This document shows positions 8,210 to 14,507 of a stretch of DNA of 38,147 bases, piece after piece. This DNA is from Bacillus sp. FJAT-27245. GTDB taxonomy: Bacteria > Bacillota > Bacilli > Bacillales > Cytobacillaceae. The notes below the pieces were generated by a model. The model saw nothing but the letters and a program-made list of their open reading frames with translations. It did no database searches and had not been told where the DNA came from. The position numbers were made by a program, and so were the translations under genes. Position 1 is the first letter of the stretch. Each line of letters starts with the position of its first letter. The DNA lies in assembly GCF_001273955.1 (NCBI RefSeq), contig NZ_LIGI01000001.1, positions 2,535,996-2,574,142 on the forward strand, read 5' to 3'.

Positions 8210-9065
8210 AGATAAAACCCCGTTTGAATAAAAAAATGGCAATCCTGACCGCGGCGTACGTAATCAGGGACATAAGGAGCATCGAAAACAGGCCGATGGC
8301 AACAGGCTGAATTGCCCCATTTAGAAAGATAAATTTCGTAATGCCGGGAACATTCAATAAGTATTCGATAATAAAAAGATTTCCGACCGCCAATGAAACT
8401 ACCTTCGTTAATTCAGCGTTGATAAACGGTTCAATATTCTTGAAAACATGCTGAAAATTAATGGTATTCGCCCCTAGGCCTTTTGCAACCGCCGTTCTGA
8501 CAAAGTCCTCCCCGCTTGTTTGATAATATTTCACCGCGACTATTTTAAACAAATAGAGCGACGGCGCAATCGACGTCAAAAGCATAGGGAACCAAATATT
8601 GAGCGCGCCCGCATTTGGCGTAAGGGATACAACTCTGATGCCGGTAGCTTTATAAAATTTTATGGCCATAATAAGTGAAACGATAATCAGGATAAAATCC
8701 GGAACGGCAGCAAGAATATTCAGAAGAACATTAACCAGCCTTGTCAGCTTAAAACGGCTTATGAAAATACCAAAAATAAGGCTGAACACAACCCCAATGC
8801 CTACCCCTGCCAGAATGATGGAGAGGCTCGTCAAAAAATTGTCTCCAATATCTTCCGAAATGGCCCGTTCCCTTCCCGCCAATTCGTATGTACCGAGGCT
8901 TCCGCTTAAGATATGGCTAAAAAAGGAGCCAAATAGTTCTGGCGCCTGTTCCAAATTCCATTTTAATGACTGCGTGCTGTAGTCTATTTGCAAAAATGAA
9001 GGCAATGCCGCGAGAAACAAAATAAGGATGATAATAATAATCCCCTGCTGAATAAGCCGTATCAT
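8202..9065 (-). CDS. OppB/DppB-type ABC transporter permease
   Basis: 287 residues, slightly shorter than typical OppB (about 306). An N-terminal TM is at about 5-25, then an extracytoplasmic loop and further TM segments. A recognisable EAA-type loop reads RTAVAKGLGANTINFQHVFK, the contact site for a cytoplasmic ATPase. The ATG has a strong ribosome site (GGAGGGGGG, six bases upstream). It overlaps the downstream permease-peptidase gene by 8 bp, so the two should form a heterodimeric membrane channel. OppDF-like ATPases and an OppA-like protein are not in the window, so they must be supplied from elsewhere or the pair works differently. Direction of transport cannot be told from the sequence. 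Confidence 0.85.
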   Translation of the reverse strand: MIRLIQQGIIIIILILFLAALPSFLQIDYSTQSLKWNLEQAPELFGSFFSHILSGSLGTYELAGRERAISEDIGDNFLTSLSIILAGVGIGVVFSLIFGIFISRFKLTRLVNVLLNILAAVPDFILIIVSLIMAIKFYKATGIRVVSLTPNAGALNIWFPMLLTSIAPSLYLFKIVAVKYYQTSGEDFVRTAVAKGLGANTINFQHVFKNIEPFINAELTKVVSLAVGNLFIIEYLLNVPGITKFIFLNGAIQPVAIGLFSMLLMSLITYAAVRIAIFLFKRGFIYE

Positions 9066-9118
9066 ATAGTCCCCCCCTCCAATATGGACGAAAATGTTAT
9101 GAGAATGTTACAAATGTC

Positions 9119-9147
9119 TCATTATTTAAACAATTGGCATAGTTCAA
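9119..9147 (-). promoter_or_regulatory. Possible sigma-A promoter of the permease operon
   Basis: TTGAAC (9142-9147) and TAATGA (9119-9124) with a 17-base spacer on the minus strand. A second reading, TTGTTT-N17-TAACAT, overlaps it. Both are only partial matches. Confidence 0.3.
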
Positions 9148-9182
9148 CGTAGCATAATTGAAATTAAATGAAAAGAAAATTG

Positions 9183-9212
9183 CCAAAAAAAGAAAACAGC
9201 GGTTTGCTGTTT
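9183..9212 (-). terminator. Terminator downstream of yppG
   Basis: On the minus strand AAACAGC-N5-GCTGTTT followed by a T-rich run (complement of 9183-9193). The rest of the 9066-9295 interval shows only the permease promoter and ribosome-site region. Confidence 0.65.
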
Positions 9213-9295
9213 CCTTATCTTCAAGCATTTTTTTAATAGATCACTGTTAAACATGTCAAAGTAATTATTGTAATCCCGCGCCAGCTCGCTGTTCT

Positions 9296-9784
9296 TTATG
9301 CTTTAAATATCCCGCCCAGCCCCTTTAGAAGGGCGGAAGCCTGGCTAACTGCGTTGATTGCCTGGCCAGCCGTATTGACCATTTTCGTGATATCCAGTGA
9401 ACCATCCTGTGATTTGAATGAACTTAGGACGGAGTTCATCGCGCCTGGCTGTTTAGGCTGGAATTGATTTTTGGGATATGGGTTCACCGGAAAATAAGGG
9501 TTAAAGCCTGTTTGCGGAGTCTGATAGCCACTCTCGGCCGGCTCAAGCGGGTTTTGAAAAAGGAAATGGCTTCCCTGTTCCCCGAAGTAAGCTTGCTGGT
9601 GGGGATAAACGCCTCCAGCCGGGGAAGGGTTTCCCGGGTGGTAACCGCCTTGATATAATGGCTGCCCCATTCCAATGTTCATTGGCTGCGGAGGGTAAAA
9701 TCCGTAAGGCTGCTGTTGTGGCATCAGTGGCTGTGGCATCCCGTGAAACATATTGCTGCGTAAATGTTCCCGATTCACTCGCAT
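9296..9784 (-). CDS. yppG: YppG-like spore coat protein
   Basis: The frame is open further upstream, but the start is the ATG at 9784, which has GGGAGGAAGGA directly before it, giving 162 residues. The first ~110 residues are rich in Gln, Pro, Gly, Tyr and Met (MPQPLMPQQQPYGFYPPQP), low complexity as in many coat proteins. The C-terminus NSVLSSFKSQDGSLDITKMV...ALLKGLGGIFKA is the conserved YppG tail (KxxDGxxDxxKMxNTAGQ). In B. subtilis YppG is, to my recollection, a spore coat protein made late in the mother cell. A sigma-K-like promoter lies 37-64 bp upstream. Function beyond coat structure is unknown. Confidence 0.88.
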   Translation of the reverse strand: MRVNREHLRSNMFHGMPQPLMPQQQPYGFYPPQPMNIGMGQPLYQGGYHPGNPSPAGGVYPHQQAYFGEQGSHFLFQNPLEPAESGYQTPQTGFNPYFPVNPYPKNQFQPKQPGAMNSVLSSFKSQDGSLDITKMVNTAGQAINAVSQASALLKGLGGIFKA

Positions 9785-9820
9785 TCCTTCCTCCCTCTCC
9801 TCACACGATCTCCTATACGA

Positions 9821-9848
9821 TACAATATGTCGCGAAAAGAAACGTGGT
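9821..9848 (-). promoter_or_regulatory. Sigma-K-like promoter of yppG
   Basis: On the minus strand ACC (9846-9848), 16 bases, then CATATTGTA (9821-9829), which matches the mother-cell consensus AC-N16-CATANNNTA. The transcription start would fall near 9813, about 29 bases before the yppG start codon. Confidence 0.55.
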
Positions 9849-9967
9849 GCATCAGCAGGGTAATGTCGGAATATGGTGGCAGATGTCGGAAGTCTCAATT
9901 TTTGAAAAAAAAGGATTTCAGCCTGTACCATGGTAAGATGGAAAAAACGTTGAAAGGGGCGCTTTGA

Positions 9968-10168
9968 ATGGATACTGTAAAATTGAAGGCCATTTTTTCG
10001 CAAACCCATGGCAATAGTGACGCATGTGCCAATGAATTAAGGGATTATGCCAGGAAGCTCTATGTTGAAAATGAGATTTCCGCCTTGGAATTCAGGCAGC
10101 TTATCCGCGACCTTGAAGCAGAGGGAGCTACTGTACCCGATTGCGCCGAAGATAAACTTTTAACGTAA
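9968..10168 (+). CDS. yppF: YppF-like small protein of unknown function
   Basis: 66 residues, soluble and acidic, mostly helical by composition: MDTVKLKAIFSQTH, then ELRDYARKLYVENEISALEF and RQLIRDLEAEGA. Length, the pattern YARKLYxxxEISxxEFRxLIRDLExxGA and the position between yppG and yppE fit the YppF family of Bacillus. AAGGGG lies about eight bases before the ATG, and TGGTAAGAT upstream (near 9930-9938) reads as an extended -10 element. Its stop overlaps the convergent yppE stop by 9 bp. No function is known for the family. Confidence 0.72.
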   Translation: MDTVKLKAIFSQTHGNSDACANELRDYARKLYVENEISALEFRQLIRDLEAEGATVPDCAEDKLLT

Positions 10169-10421
10169 GCGCTTGCCCGCCCCGCCGGCGGGTTTGCCGG
10201 GTTGGCCGGACTGTAATTTTTCCAGTAAAGCATGAAGTGTATATTCGACTGTCCTGCTAGCATTGACAAACGTATAGCGGCTTGTCTTTACAAAAAACGC
10301 CTGGATGGACAGATTTTCAATATGCTCGCGCGCAATCTCAATTTGCCTCTGGCCAATGCCAATTCCATCAAGGAAATCAGCCTGCCGGAAAGCCTCATCC
10401 CTCCATTGGTCACTTATTTTC
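10160..10421 (-). pseudogene. yppE: yppE (DUF1798), 5' part missing because of an artificial join
   Basis: The last 86 residues of a YppE-like protein (KISDQWRDEAFRQADFLDG...SRTVEYTLHALLEKLQSG, then a Gly/Lys-rich tail). Comparison with B. subtilis YppE (about 123 residues, ending near VLYTLHAV) indicates that some 35 or more N-terminal residues are absent. The coding sequence is cut exactly at 10421, where adapter sequence begins, so the truncation belongs to the assembly and not to the gene. An apparent ATG start reading MCIRDR lies inside the adapter and is not real. The gene is convergent with yppF and shares 9 bp with it at the stop codons. Confidence 0.82.
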
Positions 10422-10459
10422 CTGTCTCTTATACACATCTAGATGTGTATAAGAGACAG
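10422..10459. other. Sequencing adapter: two inverted Tn5/Nextera mosaic ends (assembly artefact)
   Basis: CTGTCTCTTATACACATCT (10422-10440) is followed immediately by its reverse complement AGATGTGTATAAGAGACAG (10441-10459). This is the 19-bp Tn5 hyperactive mosaic end used in Nextera libraries, present twice head to head. Translations across it give the familiar contaminant peptides MCIRDR, MCIRDS and SYTHLDVYKRQ. There is no transposase gene, target duplication or other transposon sequence, so it marks a false join between two contig ends. Confidence 0.97.
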
Positions 10460-10787
10460 CACTGGCGGTGATACCGGCGGAGGTGGTACTGGCGGTGGCA
10501 CCGGCGGAGGTGGTACTGGCGGTGGCGCCGGCGGAGGTGGTACTGGCGGAGGTACTGGCGGCGGCACCGGCGGAGGAGGCACCGGCGGTGGCACTGGCGG
10601 TGGCACTGGAGGCGATACTGGCGGAGGCACTGGCGGTGATACCGGCGGAGGTGGTACTGGCGGTGGCACCGGCGGAGGTGGTACTGGCGGTGGCACCGGC
10701 GGAGGTGGTACTGGCGGAGGTACTGGCGGCGGCACCGGCGGAGGAGGCACCGGCGGTGGCACTGGCGGCGGTACCGGCGGAGGCTGA
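10460..10787 (+). pseudogene. ponA: C-terminal Gly/Thr-rich tail, probably of penicillin-binding protein PonA
   Basis: An open frame of about 108 residues made almost only of TGGG and TGGD units, ending TGGG-stop at 10787. It begins at the adapter, so everything upstream is missing. In B. subtilis recU-ponA is transcribed toward ypoC and lies exactly here, and class A penicillin-binding proteins of Bacillus end in long disordered tails. Together with strand, position and the shared terminator this suggests the end of ponA. No transglycosylase or transpeptidase sequence is present to prove it. The antisense frame (PPVPPPV repeats) is also open, but it is a shadow caused by the repeat. Confidence 0.62.
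10461..10787 (+). repeat. GC-rich 9/12-bp tandem repeat with a 168-bp higher-order duplication
   Basis: Runs of ACYGGCGGNGGN-type units. The stretch starting ACTGGCGGTGATACCGG occurs at 10461 and again at 10629, and the following ~150 bp match closely, so the array is a two-copy repeat of period 168 bp (56 codons) with a few changes (for example GCC for ACC). It stays in frame throughout. Such a block is hard to assemble and is a likely reason for the contig break. Confidence 0.9.
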
Positions 10788-10808
10788 TTCTTTAAAAACA
10801 AGTAAAGG

Positions 10809-10838
10809 AAAGCGCCTGGCTTAATGAGCCGGGCGCTT
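10809..10838. terminator. Bidirectional terminator between ponA tail and ypoC
   Basis: AAGCGCC-T-GGCT (10810-10821), loop TAATG, AGCC-G-GGCGCTT (10827-10838) with one T:G pair. A-rich before and TCTTTATT after; it can act for both convergent transcripts. Confidence 0.85.
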
Positions 10839-10840
10839 CT

Positions 10841-11335
10841 TTATTGATTATGTTTCTCTTTCGCTAGCTTTACCATAAAACTCCTATATTGCTCATTCAT
10901 GAGCTCGCCAAGTTGGATAAAGGAATGGAACAAATCCGGCCGATCCATCAAAAATTGAATCCTGTCCCCGCAATTCACCGGTTTTACGAACAGGCCGCAG
11001 ATATCGGGCAAACATGCCAATGACACAGGCTGTCCATTGCTCCAGAACAAAACATGCAAAAACAGCCCTACTCCCTTTCTCATGGAGGATTCAATTAATG
11101 CCTTATCCCTCTTTTTAAAAGCTAGTGAGATTTCTTCCCGCAAACAGCCCCATGCATCATATAGCATCGGCACGGATTGGCCAGGCTTCTCCCATGGCCT
11201 CTGATTTCCCCCGCCATCCGAGTAATGTGCAATTTCATGTAAAAACAAGGTGACATCGGCTGTAATGGCGGTTGGCCGTTCAATTAATTGTTTAAAATAC
11301 GGATGGTCCAAACTGGAAGGAACATGTTCCGTCAT
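10841..11335 (-). CDS. ypoC: YpoC-like protein of unknown function
   Basis: 164 residues. Position directly after nth, with a 4-bp ATGA overlap of stop and start codons, and the segment NQRPWEKPGQSVPMLYDAW match the conserved YpoC family, which sits in the dnaD-nth-ypoC group of Bacillus. No signal peptide or TM segment is seen. The sequence HEIAH at about 33-37 looks like a zinc-protease motif but lacks other metallopeptidase features, so I do not assign an activity. The gene ends at a strong bidirectional terminator. Confidence 0.82.
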   Translation of the reverse strand: MTEHVPSSLDHPYFKQLIERPTAITADVTLFLHEIAHYSDGGGNQRPWEKPGQSVPMLYDAWGCLREEISLAFKKRDKALIESSMRKGVGLFLHVLFWSNGQPVSLACLPDICGLFVKPVNCGDRIQFLMDRPDLFHSFIQLGELMNEQYRSFMVKLAKEKHNQ

Positions 11336-11988
11336 TTTTTAACAAGCCCTTTCATCCGCTTTTTTCCTTCCCTGCATACGGTTAGCAAAGGACAATCAGG
11401 GCATTGGGGATTTTGGGCCTTGCAATGGTATCGTCCGAAGAAAATCATCCGGTGGTGGGTGATTGACCATTCATCCCTTGGCACCTTTCTCATGAGTGTC
11501 TTCTCCACTTCAAGAACCGAGTCTTTCCACCTGCAGATTCCAAGCCGTTTGCTAACCCTCTCCACATGTGTATCAACCGCGATTGCCGGAATGCCGTAAG
11601 CCACGGAAACGACGACATTGGCAGTTTTCCTACCTACTCCCGGCAGCTTTGTCAATTCATCCCGGTCATTTGGAACTACCCCTCCATAGCACTCAAGGAG
11701 CATGGAACAAAGCTTTTGGATGTTTTTCGCCTTGTTCCGGAATAAACCGATTGACCGGATATCATTTTGTAATTCTTCAAGAGAGACGTTTAAATAGTCC
11801 TGGGGTGTTTTGTATTTTTTAAAAAGTGACTCGGTCACTTTATTGACTAGTACATCGGTACATTGCGCTGACAGGGCCACCGCGATAACCAGTTCAAATG
11901 GGTTTGAATGGTTCAATTCACAATGGGCTTCCGGAAACATCCGGCCCATTTCATCAAGGCAAAAACGAATTTGGTCTTTGTTCAACAA
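11332..11988 (-). CDS. nth: Endonuclease III (DNA glycosylase/AP lyase)
   Basis: 218 residues from TTG at 11988, chosen because AGGTGA lies six bases upstream and the N-terminus MLNKDQIRFCLDEMGRMFP then aligns with B. subtilis Nth. The helix-hairpin-helix LPGVGRKTA (115-123) carries the catalytic Lys K121; the catalytic Asp is D139 in VDTHVER. The 4Fe-4S cluster ligands C189, C196, C199 and C205 have the CX6CX2CX5C spacing. It removes oxidised pyrimidines and nicks abasic sites in base excision repair. It is followed by ypoC with a 4-bp overlap and is separated from dnaD by 92 bp holding a terminator-like hairpin. Confidence 0.97.
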   Translation of the reverse strand: MLNKDQIRFCLDEMGRMFPEAHCELNHSNPFELVIAVALSAQCTDVLVNKVTESLFKKYKTPQDYLNVSLEELQNDIRSIGLFRNKAKNIQKLCSMLLECYGGVVPNDRDELTKLPGVGRKTANVVVSVAYGIPAIAVDTHVERVSKRLGICRWKDSVLEVEKTLMRKVPRDEWSITHHRMIFFGRYHCKAQNPQCPDCPLLTVCREGKKRMKGLVKK

Positions 11989-12040
11989 AAGGGTTCACCT
12001 GCTTTTCTTAGTCTACGCAAACGATTCATCCATGCAAAGC

Positions 12041-12065
12041 AAAAACGAGAGAAGTTACTCTCTCG
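12041..12065 (-). terminator. Terminator-like hairpin after dnaD
   Basis: Minus strand CGAGAGA-GTAACT-TCTCTCG followed by TTTTTGC. Seven perfect base pairs. It may reduce read-through from dnaD into nth-ypoC. Confidence 0.7.
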
Positions 12066-12080
12066 CTAAGGAAACCGGCA

Positions 12081-12785
12081 TTACTGATCCAGCCAATTGT
12101 AAAATGGCACGGCGGCCGCTGGCTGGCTTTGGCGGTCGGGAAAGCTCTGCCTTGCCTGCTGGCGCTGCCTGAATTTCTGGCTTTGCGATCTTGCCTGCTC
12201 GATGGTTTTTATTCCGTTCTTTTTCCACTCAAACAGGATGCGGTCAATGTAACGGAAATTAAGTTTTCCGGACATGACGGCTTCCCGTAAAGCCGCCTTG
12301 ATAATTTGCGGGGCGTGTTTGTCATCGTCCACCCACATCGCGAGCGTTTCGCACTCAAAAGGAGAAAGCGGCCGGCCGAATTCCTTCTCAAAAACAGTGT
12401 ACAAGTCAGATTCTTCGGACTTTCTGCCAAGTTCTTTTTCACTTTTTTGGTTCAATAGGAATTGGTCTACGAGCTTTTCCCAAAGGGGGTCCAGCGAGTA
12501 TTTTTCGGAACGGATACCATCGGGGGAACTTTCATCGATGATTTCTATGTAGCCTTTTTGAATCAATCTCCTAAGCAAATCGGTGCACTCGTTAATGGAA
12601 ATCGTCATCCGCGAAGAAAGCTCTTCCGGGGTGGGGAAATTATTCCCTTTCTGTGTAAAGGCTAGTATGTTCAAAACAATGGCCAGGTCATATTCAGTCA
12701 GTTTTAAATTCCTGTATTCGGAAAAGAGCAAAGAAGGTATTGTCACATTTCCTTCATGCATCCACGCAAGGATACCCGTTTTCAT
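12081..12785 (-). CDS. dnaD: DNA replication initiation/primosome protein DnaD
   Basis: 234 residues. The N-terminal winged-helix domain (about 1-105; FPTPEELSSRMTISINECTDLLRRLIQKGY) is followed by a charged linker and the C-terminal DnaB2-type domain with RPLSPFECETLAMWVDDD and the conserved FRYIDRILFEWKKNGIKT; the protein ends VPFYNWLDQ as in B. subtilis. DnaD works with DnaB and DnaI to load the replicative helicase at oriC and at restarted forks. AGGGAGGTG lies about eight bases before the ATG. The C-terminal linker is rich in Gln, Arg and Ser. Confidence 0.97.
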   Translation of the reverse strand: MKTGILAWMHEGNVTIPSLLFSEYRNLKLTEYDLAIVLNILAFTQKGNNFPTPEELSSRMTISINECTDLLRRLIQKGYIEIIDESSPDGIRSEKYSLDPLWEKLVDQFLLNQKSEKELGRKSEESDLYTVFEKEFGRPLSPFECETLAMWVDDDKHAPQIIKAALREAVMSGKLNFRYIDRILFEWKKNGIKTIEQARSQSQKFRQRQQARQSFPDRQSQPAAAVPFYNWLDQ

Positions 12786-13061
12786 AATTCGACACCTCCC
12801 TTTCAGTATAACATGAACAAGCCGGGCAGGTAAGGTGTTCAGGCGGACTCTTTTTTTGGAAAACGGGCCGGCTGATTATTTATCTAAGGCACGTTAACTT
12901 ATCTGTTAGTTTCTGATCGCTTGGGGAAAGCTTCCACAAATAGTCCGGTACGGTACGGTACCATCCGCTCCAATCCACAAGTAAAAATCATCACTCATCC
13001 TTATACAATAAACTTGATGATACCAATTAACTTTATCCTCACCATTCCTATTTATTGAGAT
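12786..13061. other. Intergenic region upstream of dnaD with a coding-like remnant
   Basis: 276 bp between the dnaD start and the asnS terminator. On the minus strand one frame is open from about 13060 to a TAA at 12906-12908 and reads like protein (SINRNGEDKVNWYHQ, then MSDDFYLWIGADGTVPY and ICGSFPQAIRN). The only ATG is at 12998, after AAGG with no spacer, giving 30 residues. It could be a decayed gene end or a tiny ORF. It includes a GGTAC triplicate. Otherwise only the dnaD ribosome site is clear. Confidence 0.35.
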
Positions 13062-13096
13062 AAGAAACCCGCCAAAAAGAGTAGTTGGCGGGTTTT
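13062..13096 (-). terminator. Terminator of asnS
   Basis: Minus strand AAACCCGCCAA-N9-TTGGCGGGTTT (13065-13095), an 11-bp stem whose right arm ends in T residues. It lies just after the asnS stop. Confidence 0.8.
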
Positions 13097-13104
13097 ACAA
13101 AGAA

Positions 13105-14400
13105 TTATGGATAAAGCCTGTTCAGCAAACGAGGGAATGGTATGGTTTCCCTGACGTGTTCGACTCCGCTGATCCATGCGACGGTTCTTTCCAGGCCGAG
13201 GCCAAAGCCCGAATGAGGGACCGAGCCGTATTTTCTAAGCTCGAGATACCAATTATATGTTTCCAGCGGCAGGTTATGCTCTTCCAGCCTCTTTTTAAGC
13301 AGATCATAATTATGGATACGCTCGGAGCCGCCAATAATTTCGCCATAGCCCTCAGGAGCAATCATATCAGCGCATAAAACCACGTCATCACGTTCCGGAT
13401 GAGGCTGCATGTAGAATGGTTTCAGGCCGGTAGGATAATGAATGATGAATACCGGCTTGTCATAGCTTTCCGCAATGGCGGTTTCATGCGGCGCCCCCAA
13501 GTCATCACCCCACTGGATATCGTCAAACCCTTTTTCATGAAGGAGCTTGATTGCATCATCATACGTAATGCGCGGAAATGGCGCCTTGATTTGTTCTAGC
13601 TTTGATACATCCCTGCCGAGGGTTTTAAGCTCTAGCTGGCAATTTTTCAGGACGGATTGAACGAGATACGACACGTACTCTTCCTGGACGACAAGGCTTT
13701 CTTCATGATCCGTGAATGCCATTTCCGGCTCCATCATCCAGAATTCAATCAAATGCCTTCTCGTTTTTGATTTTTCCGCGCGGAATGTCGGCCCGAACGA
13801 AAAAACCTTGCCAAGCGCCATGGCTGCCGCTTCCAAATGAAGCTGGCCGCTTTGGGAGAGGAATGCATCTTCTTCGAAATACTTCGTATGGAATAACTCT
13901 GTTGTTCCTTCCGGCGAGCTGCCAGTCAAAATTGGCGGATCCACCTTAACAAACCCGTTATTATTAAAGAATTCATACGTTGCACGGATAATTTCATTCC
14001 GGATTTTCATGATGGCATGCTGGCGTTTGGAACGCAGCCATAAATGCCGGTTATCCATCAGGAATTCCGTCCCGTGTTCCTTTGGGGTGATCGGGTAATC
14101 CGATGCTAGCTGAAGAACTTCGATTCCCTTCACGTTCAATTCATAGCCAAACGGGGAACGTTCATCCTTCTGGACGACGCCAGTCACATACATGGATGAT
14201 TCCTGTGTTACTGTTTTTGCTGCCTGGAATACTTCTTCGGCAACCTCATTTTTGACAACGACACCCTGGATGAATCCGGTGCCATCCCTCAATTGAAGGA
14301 AGGCGATTTTCCCGCTTGAACGTTTGTTGGCAAGCCAGGCCCCAATCTTCACTTCTTCCCCAACATATTTGTGGACTTCTGCAATCGTTGATTTAATCAC
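13105..14400 (-). CDS. asnS: Asparaginyl-tRNA synthetase
   Basis: 431 residues from GTG at 14400, with GGAGGG eight bases upstream. The N-terminal OB-fold anticodon-binding domain (about 1-105, [25 protein letters not shown]) is followed by the class IIb catalytic domain: motif 2 [21 protein letters not shown] and motif 3 [15 protein letters not shown]. It charges tRNA-Asn with asparagine. The length equals that of Bacillus AsnS proteins. A sigma-A promoter lies just upstream, and the predicted leader (about 40 nt) is too short for a T-box. Confidence 0.98.
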   Translation of the reverse strand: MIKSTIAEVHKYVGEEVKIGAWLANKRSSGKIAFLQLRDGTGFIQGVVVKNEVAEEVFQAAKTVTQESSMYVTGVVQKDERSPFGYELNVKGIEVLQLASDYPITPKEHGTEFLMDNRHLWLRSKRQHAIMKIRNEIIRATYEFFNNNGFVKVDPPILTGSSPEGTTELFHTKYFEEDAFLSQSGQLHLEAAAMALGKVFSFGPTFRAEKSKTRRHLIEFWMMEPEMAFTDHEESLVVQEEYVSYLVQSVLKNCQLELKTLGRDVSKLEQIKAPFPRITYDDAIKLLHEKGFDDIQWGDDLGAPHETAIAESYDKPVFIIHYPTGLKPFYMQPHPERDDVVLCADMIAPEGYGEIIGGSERIHNYDLLKKRLEEHNLPLETYNWYLELRKYGSVPHSGFGLGLERTVAWISGVEHVRETIPFPRLLNRLYP

Positions 14401-14447
14401 TGTTTTTTCCCTCCAAAACTAGCAAGACAATTTCTATGTATCACCCT

Positions 14448-14476
14448 ATTATACAATTGTAAAAATCCTCTAGCAA
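14448..14476 (-). promoter_or_regulatory. Sigma-A promoter of asnS
   Basis: Minus strand TTGCTA (14471-14476), 17-base spacer, TATAAT (14448-14453). The -10 is a perfect match. Confidence 0.75.
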
Positions 14477-14497
14477 GGGAACTGGAAAACAGTTCCC
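14477..14497 (-). terminator. Hairpin after aspB, possible terminator
   Basis: GGGAACTG-N5-CAGTTCCC, a perfect 8-bp stem between the aspB stop and the asnS -35 element. It has no T tract, so termination is uncertain. Confidence 0.45.
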
Positions 14498-14507
14498 CCA
14501 CTAAGGT

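Noticed and set aside
10422-10459. Insertion of a natural Tn5-type transposon
   Set aside because: No transposase, no target duplication, and the two 19-bp ends abut; this is the engineered mosaic end, not the native IS50 ends with intervening DNA.
10443-10787. Complete gene starting MCIRDS on the plus strand
   Set aside because: The start codon and first five residues are encoded by adapter sequence; the real gene begins upstream of the false join.
10461-10787. CRISPR array
   Set aside because: Repeats are 9-12 bp, contiguous, in frame and without unique spacers.
10439-10801. Proline-rich (PPVPPP) protein on the minus strand
   Set aside because: It is the antisense of the Gly/Thr repeat and starts in unique sequence with no ribosome site; its end lies in the adapter.
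10841-11335. YpoC as a zinc protease because of HEIAH
   Set aside because: No downstream zinc ligand or other peptidase motif is seen and the rest matches the YpoC family; the pentapeptide is probably chance.
12940-12963. GGTAC triplicate as a binding site or repeat element
   Set aside because: Three copies of five bases are too short to be meaningful and no related copy is seen elsewhere.
14401-14507. T-box riboswitch before asnS
   Set aside because: The promoter leaves only about 40 nt of leader, and no T-box sequence or specifier stem is present.
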